Assembly: GCA_905236465.1 (NCBI GenBank) | Contig: CAJOQA010000060.1 | Coordinates: forward strand, 1-10,409 | DNA length: 10,409 nucleotides | Source: an uncultured Treponema sp. | Lineage (GTDB): Bacteria > Spirochaetota > Spirochaetia > Treponematales > Treponemataceae | Direction of reading: 5' to 3' | Shown: positions 1 to 5,846 of the stretch, piece after piece | Numbering within the stretch: the stretch's first letter is position 1 | Layout of the letters: the number at the start of each line of letters is the position of its first letter | Made by a program: the position numbers and the translations under genes | The notes under the pieces: generated by a model | Told to the model about the DNA's origin: nothing | What the model saw: the letters and a program-made list of their open reading frames with translations, nothing else | Databases searched by the model: none

Positions 1-509
1 CCGTTTTTTTGGCAGACTCTTTTTATGTAGCCAGACCCGCCTAGGTGCAGGGCATAGACTGCATCTGACTGTTGCCAGCCTAGGCCATCGCAGACTACTA
101 TATCTCCATCAAAAAAAGTAGGCTCCATGCTGTCTCCCCTAACGGTAAGGGCGGCCGCGGTTTTTGCATAGGATTTTAAATAGGACGGGATAGGAATATA
201 TTCTTTTGCAAAATCTTGGTCTGGAAGAAATTCGCCTTTTCCCGCAGATAGTAGTTGGTCAATTAAGGGGACTGAAATTGTAAGTTCCCTATTTCCATCT
301 GTGTATGCTTCTTCTAAAAGGTCTTCTATGCGGACATTGAGAGCCCGTGCAATTTTGTAAGCTGAATCTAAGCCTGGCCACCTTTTGTAGTAGATGCAAT
401 TGCGCAAAGTTTGTAGGGGAATATTGCATTGCAGGCAAAGCCATTCTTGCTTGAGCCCCTTTTCCTTTAGTTTTGCCTTTATATTCTGCCAGAAAGTACT
501 TGAATCCAT
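1..509 (-). CDS. CI/LexA-like HTH repressor with S24 peptidase domain (3' end outside the window)
   Basis: My own reverse-strand translation gives 169 residues from an ATG at 509 with no stop before the window edge. Residues about 5-65 form an N-terminal helix-turn-helix of the phage CI repressor type (FWQNIKAKLKEKGL, then LDSAYKIARALNV). Residues about 80-169 are a peptidase S24 domain: an Ala-Gly pair in SAGKGEF (A89-G90) at the usual self-cleavage site, the catalytic serine in VRGDSMEPT (S127), and a lysine in YIKRV (K163) that fits the general base. In this family, RecA-ssDNA stimulates cleavage at Ala-Gly and inactivates the repressor after DNA damage. It probably binds DNA as a dimer and may autoregulate through the divergent region upstream. 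No clear Shine-Dalgarno precedes the ATG. No integrase or other phage gene is visible, so prophage remnant versus stand-alone SOS-type regulator cannot be decided. Domain assignment is firm; target and inducer are inference. Confidence 0.88.
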   Translation of the reverse strand, partial: MDSSTFWQNIKAKLKEKGLKQEWLCLQCNIPLQTLRNCIYYKRWPGLDSAYKIARALNVRIEDLLEEAYTDGNRELTISVPLIDQLLSAGKGEFLPDQDFAKEYIPIPSYLKSYAKTAAALTVRGDSMEPTFFDGDIVVCDGLGWQQSDAVYALHLGGSGYIKRVCQKN

Positions 510-515
510 GCTTTT

Positions 516-544
516 AGTATACAGGAAAGGAGACTTTTTGAAAA
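516..544 (-). promoter_or_regulatory. Candidate promoter of the S24 repressor gene, leaderless
   Basis: On the minus strand, TTTTCA (539-544) and TATACT (516-521) are separated by 17 bp, giving 4/6 and 5/6 matches to sigma70 hexamers. Only 6 nt lie between the -10 box and the ATG at 509-507, so initiation would fall at or next to the start codon. This agrees with the absence of a Shine-Dalgarno. Other spacings upstream gave weaker matches. Confidence 0.45.
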
Positions 545-591
545 TCCCCTCAAGATAGAAAATAAATCCTTTTTTAGGGATTTTTTCTTGA
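541..591. promoter_or_regulatory. Operator-like inverted elements between divergent promoters
   Basis: The left block holds AAAATCCC (541-548) followed by TCAAGA (550-555). The right block holds the reverse complements GGGATTTT (577-584) and TCTTGA (586-591). A second pair, AAATCC (564-569) and GGATTT (578-583), lies inside. The blocks sit between and overlap the -35 boxes of the two divergent promoters, where a CI-like repressor would be expected to bind. The tract is A/T rich, so chance matches are possible. The binding role is inference. Confidence 0.35.
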
Positions 592-616
592 CAAAAAAAT
601 TATTTTGTTGTATAAA
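588..616 (+). promoter_or_regulatory. Strong sigma70-type promoter facing right
   Basis: TTGACA (588-593, a perfect -35) and TATAAA (611-616, 5/6) are separated by exactly 17 bp. Predicted transcription start is about 622-624. It is one of the two best promoter matches in the window, yet no credible gene lies on the plus strand before the terminator at 660-711 or against the convergent purA. Confidence 0.75.
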
Positions 617-622
617 TAAGGT

Positions 623-720
623 GTCATGTGAACACAGCATGATTCCACTCACTAAAAGAAAAGCCGTGCGCTACCCATACTTCTTGTTCCCACGGAAGTG
701 CGCACGGCTTTGTTTTTTTT
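623..720 (+). ncRNA. Putative small RNA of about 100 nt
   Basis: This transcript is defined by a near-consensus promoter (588-616) and a strong intrinsic terminator with a run of T (713-721). The first ATG (626-628) is followed directly by TGA. The next (639-641) has no ribosome binding site and its frame runs through the terminator into purA antisense, so coding is unlikely. The 5' part can form TCATG (624-628) with CATGA (638-642). The 3' half is the terminator stem. It does not resemble tRNA, 6S RNA, SRP RNA or tmRNA as far as I can see. Its 3' half is antisense to the purA 3' untranslated region. Existence is inferred from the two signals only. Confidence 0.45.
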
Positions 721-721
721 T
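654..721. terminator. Bidirectional intrinsic terminator
   Basis: A perfect 12-bp stem pairs 660-671 with 700-711 (AAAGCCGTGCGC type). The loop is extended by ACTTC/GAAGT (679-683 with 695-699). On the plus strand it is followed by G and nine T (713-721), ending the putative small RNA. On the minus strand it is followed by TTCTTTT (from 659 downward), so it can also end the guaB-purA transcript, whose last stop codon is 38 bp away. Confidence 0.85.
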
Positions 722-748
722 GTTAGGGATGATAGCTAAGCAAAAGTC

Positions 749-1972
749 CTATTTCCAAGGGTTTTTGCGGATAAAGGTCTGGTTCCTTTCGTATCCTACG
801 CTGATGATGTCTACAGGAGTTCCAGTAAAATCTTCTATAAATTCTATGTATTCCCTAGCATTCTTTGGTAAATCATCGTAAGACTTGCAGTTCTTAAGCT
901 CAGTTTTCCAGCCCTTGAATTTCTTAAGTGTAGGCTTAGCGGCGTTCATGGCATCTACGTTTGCAGGGAAGTCTGTGACAATCTTTCCGTTAATGTCATA
1001 AGCAACGCAAGCTTCTATTTCATCCATTGCATCATAAATGTCAAGGTGGGTAAGAACTAGGCCGTCCAAAGAGTTTGTGCGACAGGCATAGCGCAGGGCA
1101 ACAAGGTCAAGGTAGCCACAACGGCGGGCCCTTCCTGTTGTAACGCCGAATTCACGGCCGGTTTTGCGCACATAGTCGCAGAGCTCACCTTCACTTGTGC
1201 TGTTGAACTCTGTTGGCATAGGACCGTTACCTACACGGGTTTGGTACGCTTTAAATACACCTAAAATTTTATCTAAGTCGTGGGGACCAATACCACACCC
1301 AGTTGCAGCTCCTGCAGCACAAGAGGCACCGGATGAAACGTAGGGGTAGGTACCAGAATCGATGTCCAACATTGCTCCCTGGGCACCTTCAAACAGAATA
1401 TTGTCTTTGCGGAATTCCCACATCTTGGCGGTTAGGTCCACCCTCATTTCAATAAGGCGGTCCTTGTATTTGTCAAGGTATTCCTTGTCCTCACCGTCAA
1501 ATTCTGCCATTTTTTCTGCCCAGTCAAGGTCAGCAAGGCGAATACCATCGCGCTGGGCCTTTTCGCTATAGGCAATTCCAATTCCTCTGCCTGTAGTTCC
1601 AATCGGTCTCTTGCGCTTGGCATCCCTGTCTTTGTCCATCTGACGGTAGCGGGGCAGGATAAGCTGTGCCCTGTCTGATATGAATACCCTGCCTTCCCAG
1701 TTTATACCGTTTTCCTTTAGCATCTCAAGTTCATTAAAGAGGGCTTCGGGGTCAATTACCATTCCTGCTCCAAGAAAAACTTTTTTGTCTGAATAAAGAA
1801 TTCCACTTGGAACCTGGTGCAGGGCAAATTGCTTTCCGTCTACTACAATTGTATGCCCTGCGTTAGGACCTCCTGCGTAGCGGACAACATACTTTGCATC
1901 TTCTGCTAAATAGTCAACGATTTTTCCCTTACCTTCATCGCCCCACTGGGCACCGATAATTACGATTTTCAA
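749..1972 (-). CDS. purA: Adenylosuccinate synthetase
   Basis: This 407-residue cytoplasmic enzyme joins IMP and aspartate using GTP to make adenylosuccinate, the first committed step from IMP to AMP. The N-terminal loop WGDEGKGK (10-17) carries the catalytic Asp12, and GHT (39-41) carries the partner histidine. PIGTTGRGIGIAYSEKAQRDGIR (123-145, broken here into family blocks PIGTTGRGIG and the following IMP-binding stretch) and VGNGPMPTE (247-255) match the family. VTTGRARRCGYLDL (277-290) is the conserved TGR-RR-GWLD-type block near the C-terminal nucleotide site. It is slightly shorter than the usual 420-430 residues, without an obvious lost motif. The start codon is TTG, chosen because a strong Shine-Dalgarno lies 7 nt upstream and the protein begins exactly at the family's N-terminal strand. 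It lies 17 nt behind guaB on the same strand, so the two are almost certainly co-transcribed. Confidence 0.97.
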   Translation of the reverse strand: MKIVIIGAQWGDEGKGKIVDYLAEDAKYVVRYAGGPNAGHTIVVDGKQFALHQVPSGILYSDKKVFLGAGMVIDPEALFNELEMLKENGINWEGRVFISDRAQLILPRYRQMDKDRDAKRKRPIGTTGRGIGIAYSEKAQRDGIRLADLDWAEKMAEFDGEDKEYLDKYKDRLIEMRVDLTAKMWEFRKDNILFEGAQGAMLDIDSGTYPYVSSGASCAAGAATGCGIGPHDLDKILGVFKAYQTRVGNGPMPTEFNSTSEGELCDYVRKTGREFGVTTGRARRCGYLDLVALRYACRTNSLDGLVLTHLDIYDAMDEIEACVAYDINGKIVTDFPANVDAMNAAKPTLKKFKGWKTELKNCKSYDDLPKNAREYIEFIEDFTGTPVDIISVGYERNQTFIRKNPWK

Positions 1973-1979
1973 TTTATTT

Positions 1980-1986
1980 CCTCCTT
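1980..1986 (-). promoter_or_regulatory. Ribosome binding site of purA (supports TTG start)
   Basis: AAGGAGG on the minus strand ends 7 nt before a TTG codon at 1972-1970. No in-frame ATG at a plausible place competes, so the rare TTG initiation codon is well supported. The site lies in the 17-nt gap after the guaB stop (1992-1990). Confidence 0.85.
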
Positions 1987-1989
1987 ACC

Positions 1990-3498
1990 TTAGGACTGCA
2001 TTGAAGTATTTCGTACCTGTACATCATGGGCACTTGATTCTTGAATGGTTACGGCAGAAACCAATGTGAGTTTTGCCTTTTGCTGAAGTTCTGCTATGCT
2101 CAGTGCCCCACAGTTGCACATTGTGTGTATAACCTTGCTCATCGTTATCTGCACGTTGTCATGCAGGTGTCCTGCATACGGAACGTAGGAGTCTACTCCC
2201 TCTTCAAAAGCCATGCCCTTTTTGCCGCCCAAGTCATAGCGCTGCCAGTTGCGAGCACGGTTGCTACCTTCGCCCCAATATTCCTTTACATAGTTACCGT
2301 TTACAATCAACTTGTTGCTAGGTGATTCATCGAAACGGGCAAAGTAGCGCCCCTGCATTACAAAGTCTGCCCCCATGGCAAGGGCTAGTGTTATATGATA
2401 GTCACGGGCAATGCCACCATCCGAGCAGATAGGAACGTAGATGCCTGTCTTTTGGTAATACTCATCGCGGGCCTTTGCAACTTCTATTGTAGCTGTAGCC
2501 TGTCCGCGACCAATACCCTTCTGCTCACGGGTAATACATATTGAACCGCCACCTATTCCGATTTTTACAAAGTCGGCCCCATTTTCTGCAAGGAACATAA
2601 ATCCTTCCCTGTCAACGACGTTTCCGGCCCCAACTTTTACGTTTTTTCCGAATTTTTCGTGAATGTCATGTAAGGCCCTTGCCTGCCATTCAGAATAGCC
2701 TTCTGAAGAGTCAAGGCAGAGAACGTCTACTCCGGCCTTTAGCAGGGCAGGAACGCGTTCCATATAGTCCCTTGTGTTGATACCTGCACCTACAATGTAG
2801 CGGTGGTCTTTGTCTAGAAGCTCTAAGGGGTGGTTTTCGTGGCTGTCAAAGTCTTTGCGGAATACAAGTGAAACTAAATGACCTTCTTGGTCTATGACAG
2901 GAAGCTGGTTGACTTTTCTAGCCCAAATAAGGTCGTTCGCAGCGTCTAGGCTGATTCCGTCCTGACCGGTGACTAAATCTTTAAAAGGTGTCATGTAGTC
3001 GCTGACTTTTGCCCCTGCAGGAACCTTGCCAGCCCTAAAGTCTCTTTCTGTTATGATGCCTTCAAGTTTTCCGTGTGCGCTGCCATCATCTGTTACTGCG
3101 ATAGTTGAATGCCCTGTCTTTTTTATGAGCTCTATCACTTCTTCTAGGGTTTGGTTTGGGCGGATATTTGAATCTGATGTGACGAAGCCTGCTTTGTAGG
3201 CCTTTACGCGAGCTACCATGGCTGCTTGATTTTCTATTGTTTGGGAACCGAAGATAAAGGAAATCCCCCCTTCTTTTGCAAGTGCAATTGCAAGCCTGTC
3301 GTCTGAAACTGACTGCATTACTGCGCTGACCATAGGAATGTTCATGTAAAGGTCTGATTTTTCACCTGCCTTTTTGTTATAGCGGGTAACAGGTGTTCTT
3401 AAGGAAACATTTTCTGGTATGCAGTCGGCGCTTGTGTAGCCAGGGATAAGAAGATACTCACCAAAAGTGTGAGACGGTTCATCGTAAAAATATGCCAT
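1990..3498 (-). CDS. guaB: Inosine-5'-monophosphate dehydrogenase (divergent form)
   Basis: This 502-residue cytoplasmic enzyme oxidises IMP to XMP with NAD+, the committed step toward GMP. It is a TIM-barrel interrupted at about residues 105-220 by two CBS domains (ITERDFR at 149-155, then LVFRKDF). The catalytic loop GGGSICITREQKG contains Cys321 (canonical families read GSICTTR). SDGGI (359-363) and MQGRYFARFDESP (381-393) form the phosphate-binding region, and Arg420-Tyr421 fit the mobile-flap pair that activates water. Several stretches differ from common bacterial GuaB: YTSADCIPEN near the N-terminus in place of the usual TFDDVLL-type segment, KEYWGEGS in place of KxYRGMGS, and DSYVPYAGHLHDN near the flap. 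The ATG at 3498 follows GAGGG (3511-3507) with 8-nt spacing. It is the first gene of an operon with purA, placing both IMP branch enzymes under one promoter. Confidence 0.96.
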   Translation of the reverse strand: MAYFYDEPSHTFGEYLLIPGYTSADCIPENVSLRTPVTRYNKKAGEKSDLYMNIPMVSAVMQSVSDDRLAIALAKEGGISFIFGSQTIENQAAMVARVKAYKAGFVTSDSNIRPNQTLEEVIELIKKTGHSTIAVTDDGSAHGKLEGIITERDFRAGKVPAGAKVSDYMTPFKDLVTGQDGISLDAANDLIWARKVNQLPVIDQEGHLVSLVFRKDFDSHENHPLELLDKDHRYIVGAGINTRDYMERVPALLKAGVDVLCLDSSEGYSEWQARALHDIHEKFGKNVKVGAGNVVDREGFMFLAENGADFVKIGIGGGSICITREQKGIGRGQATATIEVAKARDEYYQKTGIYVPICSDGGIARDYHITLALAMGADFVMQGRYFARFDESPSNKLIVNGNYVKEYWGEGSNRARNWQRYDLGGKKGMAFEEGVDSYVPYAGHLHDNVQITMSKVIHTMCNCGALSIAELQQKAKLTLVSAVTIQESSAHDVQVRNTSMQS

Positions 3499-3510
3499 GT
3501 ATTTCGCCCT

Positions 3511-3528
3511 CGTAAATTAAAATTTACG
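3511..3528. promoter_or_regulatory. Perfect palindrome at the guaB transcription start
   Basis: CGTAAATT and AATTTACG form 8-bp arms around a 2-bp AA centre. With the -10 box at 3533-3538, predicted initiation (about 3526) falls inside the palindrome, whose other edge touches the guaB ribosome binding site. That placement suits a repressor operator, possibly for purine control; it could also be a small 5' hairpin. It does not match the E. coli PurR box. The regulator is unknown. Confidence 0.5.
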
Positions 3529-3532
3529 GCTT

Positions 3533-3561
3533 ATTATACAATAGATTCTGATTTACTTCAA
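3533..3561 (-). promoter_or_regulatory. Promoter of the guaB-purA operon
   Basis: On the minus strand, TTGAAG (3556-3561, 4/6) and a perfect TATAAT (3533-3538) are separated by 17 bp. The predicted 5' untranslated leader is about 28 nt. Confidence 0.75.
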
Positions 3562-3594
3562 TAACCGTATCGGACTGGCAGGGTGAATTTGATA

Positions 3595-3623
3595 TTGAAA
3601 TCTTTTTTCTATTATATTACAAT
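3595..3623 (+). promoter_or_regulatory. Promoter of metK-nth
   Basis: TTGAAA (3595-3600) and TACAAT (3618-3623), each 5/6, have 17-bp spacing. An overlapping alternative is TTGATA (3589-3594) with TATATT (3613-3618) at 18 bp. Either gives a leader of about 70 nt before metK. The divergent guaB -35 box ends 33 bp away, so the two operons share a compact control region. Confidence 0.6.
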
Positions 3624-3631
3624 GGTAATGC

Positions 3632-3663
3632 TCTGCTAACCGGTAATGTTATTGCCTTGCAGA
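3632..3663 (+). promoter_or_regulatory. Structured metK 5' leader (candidate hairpin)
   Basis: An outer stem TCTGC (3632-3636) with GCAGA (3659-3663) encloses an inner stem GGTAAT (3642-3647) with ATTGCC (3651-3656), which has one G-U pair and a 3-nt loop. A direct repeat GGTAATG occurs at 3624-3630 and 3642-3648, 18 bp apart. The leader is too short for a SAM-I riboswitch and has no T-run, and I do not recognise a known SAM riboswitch. A role in methionine or SAM control is possible but not shown. Confidence 0.3.
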
Positions 3664-3688
3664 AGCGTAATTTATATGGCTTTATTAC

Positions 3689-3693
3689 AGGAG
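3689..3693 (+). promoter_or_regulatory. Ribosome binding site fixing the metK start
   Basis: AGGAG lies 8 nt before the ATG at 3702. A longer reading from TTG at 3657 would add 15 residues (MQKRNLYG...) that do not belong to the family and would lie inside the leader hairpin, so the ATG is preferred. Confidence 0.88.
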
Positions 3694-3701
3694 TCTTTTT
3701 T

Positions 3702-4874
3702 ATGGAAAACAAACGTTATCTTTTTACATCTGAGTCAGTAGGTGAGGGGCACCCCGACAAACTTTGCGACCAGATTAGCGATGGAATTCTTGACGAATGT
3801 CTGCGTCAGGATAAGGAAAGTCATGTTGCTTGCGAGACCTTTGCTTGCCAGGCCATGATTTTAGTTGGTGGTGAAATTACAACAAATGCCTATGTTGACG
3901 TTCAGGAAGTTGCGCGAAATGTTGCAAAAAATATAGGCTATTCAAACCCTGCCTATGGATTGGACTATAATTCTATGGCAGTTCTCAATATGATTCATAA
4001 TCAGTCTGGAGATATAAATCAGGGAGTAGTAGGACAGGGACTTTCTAAGTTCAAGGGTCAGCAGGGGGCTGGAGATCAGGGAATGATGTTTGGCTTTGCC
4101 TGTAAAGAGACTGCGGAACTCATGCCGGCTCCTATCATGTATGCCCACAGCCTGATGAGAAAATCAGCTAATTTAAGAAAAAATGAAGGAATCAAGTGGT
4201 TCCGACCGGATTCAAAGGCTCAGGTTACTATAGAATACGAAGGTCACAAGCCTGTTCATATTGATACTGTCGTTCTTTCTCAGCAGCATGACCCTGAAAT
4301 TTCTTATGAGGAGATTGAGGAGACTGTTGTGGAAAAACTGATTAAACCTGTACTTGAGCCCACAGGCCTGCTTGATGCTTCCACAAAATTCTTTGTAAAC
4401 CCAACTGGAAAGTTCTGTATTGGCGGTCCTGTAGGAGATTCAGGCTTGACCGGCCGCAAGATTATCGTTGATACTTACGGTGGAATGGGAAGACACGGTG
4501 GTGGGGCTTTTAGTGGCAAGGATCCTTCAAAAGTTGACCGGTCTGCAGCCTACATGGCCCGCTATATAGCTAAGAATATAGTTGCCGCTGACCTAGCCGA
4601 ACGGTGCGAGATTCAGCTTTCTTATGCAATAGGCGTTCCTTTCCCTGTAAGCATTATGGCTGAAACCTTTGCTACAGGCAAAGTTCCTGAGGCAAAGATT
4701 GTTGAGGCTGTTAAAAAGGTTTTTGACTGCACACCTTCTGGAATAATCAAAACCCTAGACCTTAAGCGCCCGATCTACAGCGCGACCGCAACTTACGGGC
4801 ACTTTGGTCGCAGCGAATTCCCCTGGGAAAAGACTGATAAGGTTGAGGCCCTGAAGGCTGAAGTTGGAAAATAA
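3702..4874 (+). CDS. metK: S-adenosylmethionine synthetase
   Basis: This 390-residue enzyme makes S-adenosylmethionine from methionine and ATP in the cytoplasm, supplying methyl groups and polyamine precursors. Family landmarks are in order: TSESVGEGHPDKLCDQISD (9-27) with catalytic His17 and the metal-binding Asp, signature 1 GAGDQGMMFGFA (122-133), and signature 2 GGGAFSGKDPSKVDRSA (266-282), the glycine-rich phosphate-binding loop. The C-terminus includes YGHFGR (365-370), as usual. Length is normal for bacterial MetK (about 380-400). The start at ATG 3702 is set by AGGAG 8 nt upstream and by the family N-terminus. It is first in a two-gene operon with nth and is read divergently from guaB. 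Nothing suggests transfer or damage. Confidence 0.98.
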   Translation: MENKRYLFTSESVGEGHPDKLCDQISDGILDECLRQDKESHVACETFACQAMILVGGEITTNAYVDVQEVARNVAKNIGYSNPAYGLDYNSMAVLNMIHNQSGDINQGVVGQGLSKFKGQQGAGDQGMMFGFACKETAELMPAPIMYAHSLMRKSANLRKNEGIKWFRPDSKAQVTIEYEGHKPVHIDTVVLSQQHDPEISYEEIEETVVEKLIKPVLEPTGLLDASTKFFVNPTGKFCIGGPVGDSGLTGRKIIVDTYGGMGRHGGGAFSGKDPSKVDRSAAYMARYIAKNIVAADLAERCEIQLSYAIGVPFPVSIMAETFATGKVPEAKIVEAVKKVFDCTPSGIIKTLDLKRPIYSATATYGHFGRSEFPWEKTDKVEALKAEVGK

Positions 4875-4877
4875 TTT

Positions 4878-5507
4878 GTGACAAAAAAGTCCCACTATAT
4901 AGAAGAGATTTTTACAAGATTTTCTCTTGGGGATGCAAATCCTAAGCCTGAGCTTGTAGCCCCGAATGCTTACTGTTTTTTAGTATGCGTGGTGCTGTCA
5001 GCTCAGGCAACGGATAAGAGCGTAAATCTTGCGACAAAGCCCCTCTTTGAAAAAGTAAAGACTCCTGAAGAGATGCTCTCTTTGGGAAGGGGGGCTTTAA
5101 TCAGCTACATAAAATCCATTGGTTTGTATAATTCTAAAGCGGACCATATTATTGCCTTAAGCCAGAAATTAATAGAGGAATTTGACAGCAAGGTTCCTGA
5201 TGATGCAGAAAAACTGATGTCTTTGCCTGGAGTTGGGAGAAAAACTGCAAACGTAGTGCTTAATGTTGTATTTGGAAAAGCTACGGTTCCTGTTGATACC
5301 CATGTTTTTAGGGTCAGCCACCGCCTGTCCTTGTCTGAGGGGAAAAGTCCTGAGCTTGTTGAAAAGGATTTGCTTAAGATTGTTCCTGAAAAATTCCTTA
5401 AGAATGCCCACCACTGGCTTCTTTTGCACGGCAGGTATACTTGTACTGCCCGTAATCCTAAGTGTTCTGAATGTATTCTTAAAGATTTGTGTCCGCAAGG
5501 GAAATAG
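4878..5507 (+). CDS. nth: Endonuclease III (DNA glycosylase / AP lyase)
   Basis: This 209-residue base-excision repair enzyme removes oxidised pyrimidines and cuts the strand by beta-elimination. The helix-hairpin-helix LPGVGRKTANVV (116-127) contains the catalytic lysine K122, and VPVDTHVFRV (137-146) contains the catalytic Asp140. A C-terminal [4Fe-4S] cluster motif is intact: Cys189-x6-Cys196-x2-Cys199-x5-Cys205. Length matches the family (about 210). The start codon is GTG, 3 nt after the metK stop, with only a weak GGA upstream inside the end of metK, so translation is probably coupled to metK. The stop codon TAG (5505-5507) is also the first three bases of a 17-bp repeat found again at 5699. 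The protein still extends four residues past the last cysteine, so it is probably complete. Confidence 0.97.
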   Translation: MTKKSHYIEEIFTRFSLGDANPKPELVAPNAYCFLVCVVLSAQATDKSVNLATKPLFEKVKTPEEMLSLGRGALISYIKSIGLYNSKADHIIALSQKLIEEFDSKVPDDAEKLMSLPGVGRKTANVVLNVVFGKATVPVDTHVFRVSHRLSLSEGKSPELVEKDLLKIVPEKFLKNAHHWLLLHGRYTCTARNPKCSECILKDLCPQGK

Positions 5508-5521
5508 ATTCCTCGGCGGTG
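5505..5521 (+). repeat. 17-bp direct repeat, copy 1, with adjoining REP-like sequence
   Basis: TAGATTCCTCGGCGGTG begins on the nth stop codon. It continues into CTCGCAATGACAG (5522-5534). Read on the other strand, this contains TGTCATTGCGAG, resembling widespread ATTGCGAG-type intergenic repeats. A 10-bp piece ATGACAGTCT follows twice (5528-5537 and 5547-5556). The genome copy number is unknown. Confidence 0.7.
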
Positions 5522-5641
5522 CTCGCAATGACAGTCTCGCCATTAGATGACAGTCTGATCATTGCACAAGAGATAATAGTTATAATGTAAAGCATGGGAG
5601 AGCGGGATGTTGCAAAATAAATGAAAATCTATAAAGTGAGC

Positions 5642-5664
5642 CTCGAAAAACTGTAGTTTTTGAG
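5642..5664. repeat. Hairpin in repeat region
   Basis: AAAAACT (5646-5652) pairs with AGTTTTT (5655-5661), and CTC (5642-5644) with GAG (5662-5664), leaving one bulged G. The 3' flank is not T-rich, so it is not a standard terminator. It may belong to the same mobile repeat as the 17-bp copies. Confidence 0.5.
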
Positions 5665-5698
5665 ATACCCCAAAACTTGTGCAGTGGTAATACTTTTG

Positions 5699-5715
5699 TA
5701 GATTCCTCGGCGGTG
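5699..5715 (+). repeat. 17-bp direct repeat, copy 2
   Basis: It is identical to copy 1 over TAGATTCCTCGGCGGTG, 194 bp downstream. It is followed at once by ACAG, whereas copy 1 has CTCGCAATG before ACAG. The second copy therefore looks like the first with a 9-bp deletion between short TG repeats. Confidence 0.7.
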
Positions 5716-5747
5716 ACAGAAACTGCTTGATGATTTTTATTTGATGC

Positions 5748-5776
5748 TTGCATAAAATCTCTAAAAATTCTATAAT
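5748..5776 (+). promoter_or_regulatory. Candidate promoter of the envelope gene cluster
   Basis: TTGCAT (5748-5753, weak, 3/6) and a perfect TATAAT (5771-5776) are separated by 17 bp. Predicted start is about 5783, leaving about 64 nt before the minicistron ATG. Confidence 0.5.
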
Positions 5777-5846
5777 TAACACATTATTATATTTTAAGGT
5801 TCATCCGATAATTTAGAAATATGGTGGGTATATATAAAGGGGAAAA

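Noticed and set aside
1..620. Prophage or immunity region at the left end.
   Set aside because: Only a repressor and a divergent promoter are seen. No cro-like gene, integrase or att repeats lie in the window, and the neighbours are housekeeping genes.
588..881. Plus-strand frame of 97 codons starting at TTG 588.
   Set aside because: Its start is the -35 box of the promoter, it has no ribosome binding site, and it runs through the terminator and antisense to purA.
3657..3701. Extended metK N-terminus from TTG 3657.
   Set aside because: The added 15 residues are not family-like and the ATG at 3702 has a well-placed AGGAG.
3632..3701. SAM riboswitch in the metK leader.
   Set aside because: The leader is only about 70 nt and shows none of the core features of the SAM-I class I know; only a generic hairpin can be supported.
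5169..5550. Frames on both strands over the 3' end of nth.
   Set aside because: The nth frame contains intact catalytic and Fe-S motifs; the others are shadows.
5543..5782. Minus-strand 79-codon frame in the repeat region.
   Set aside because: No ribosome binding site, no recognisable protein, and it runs across the repeats and the promoter at 5748-5776.
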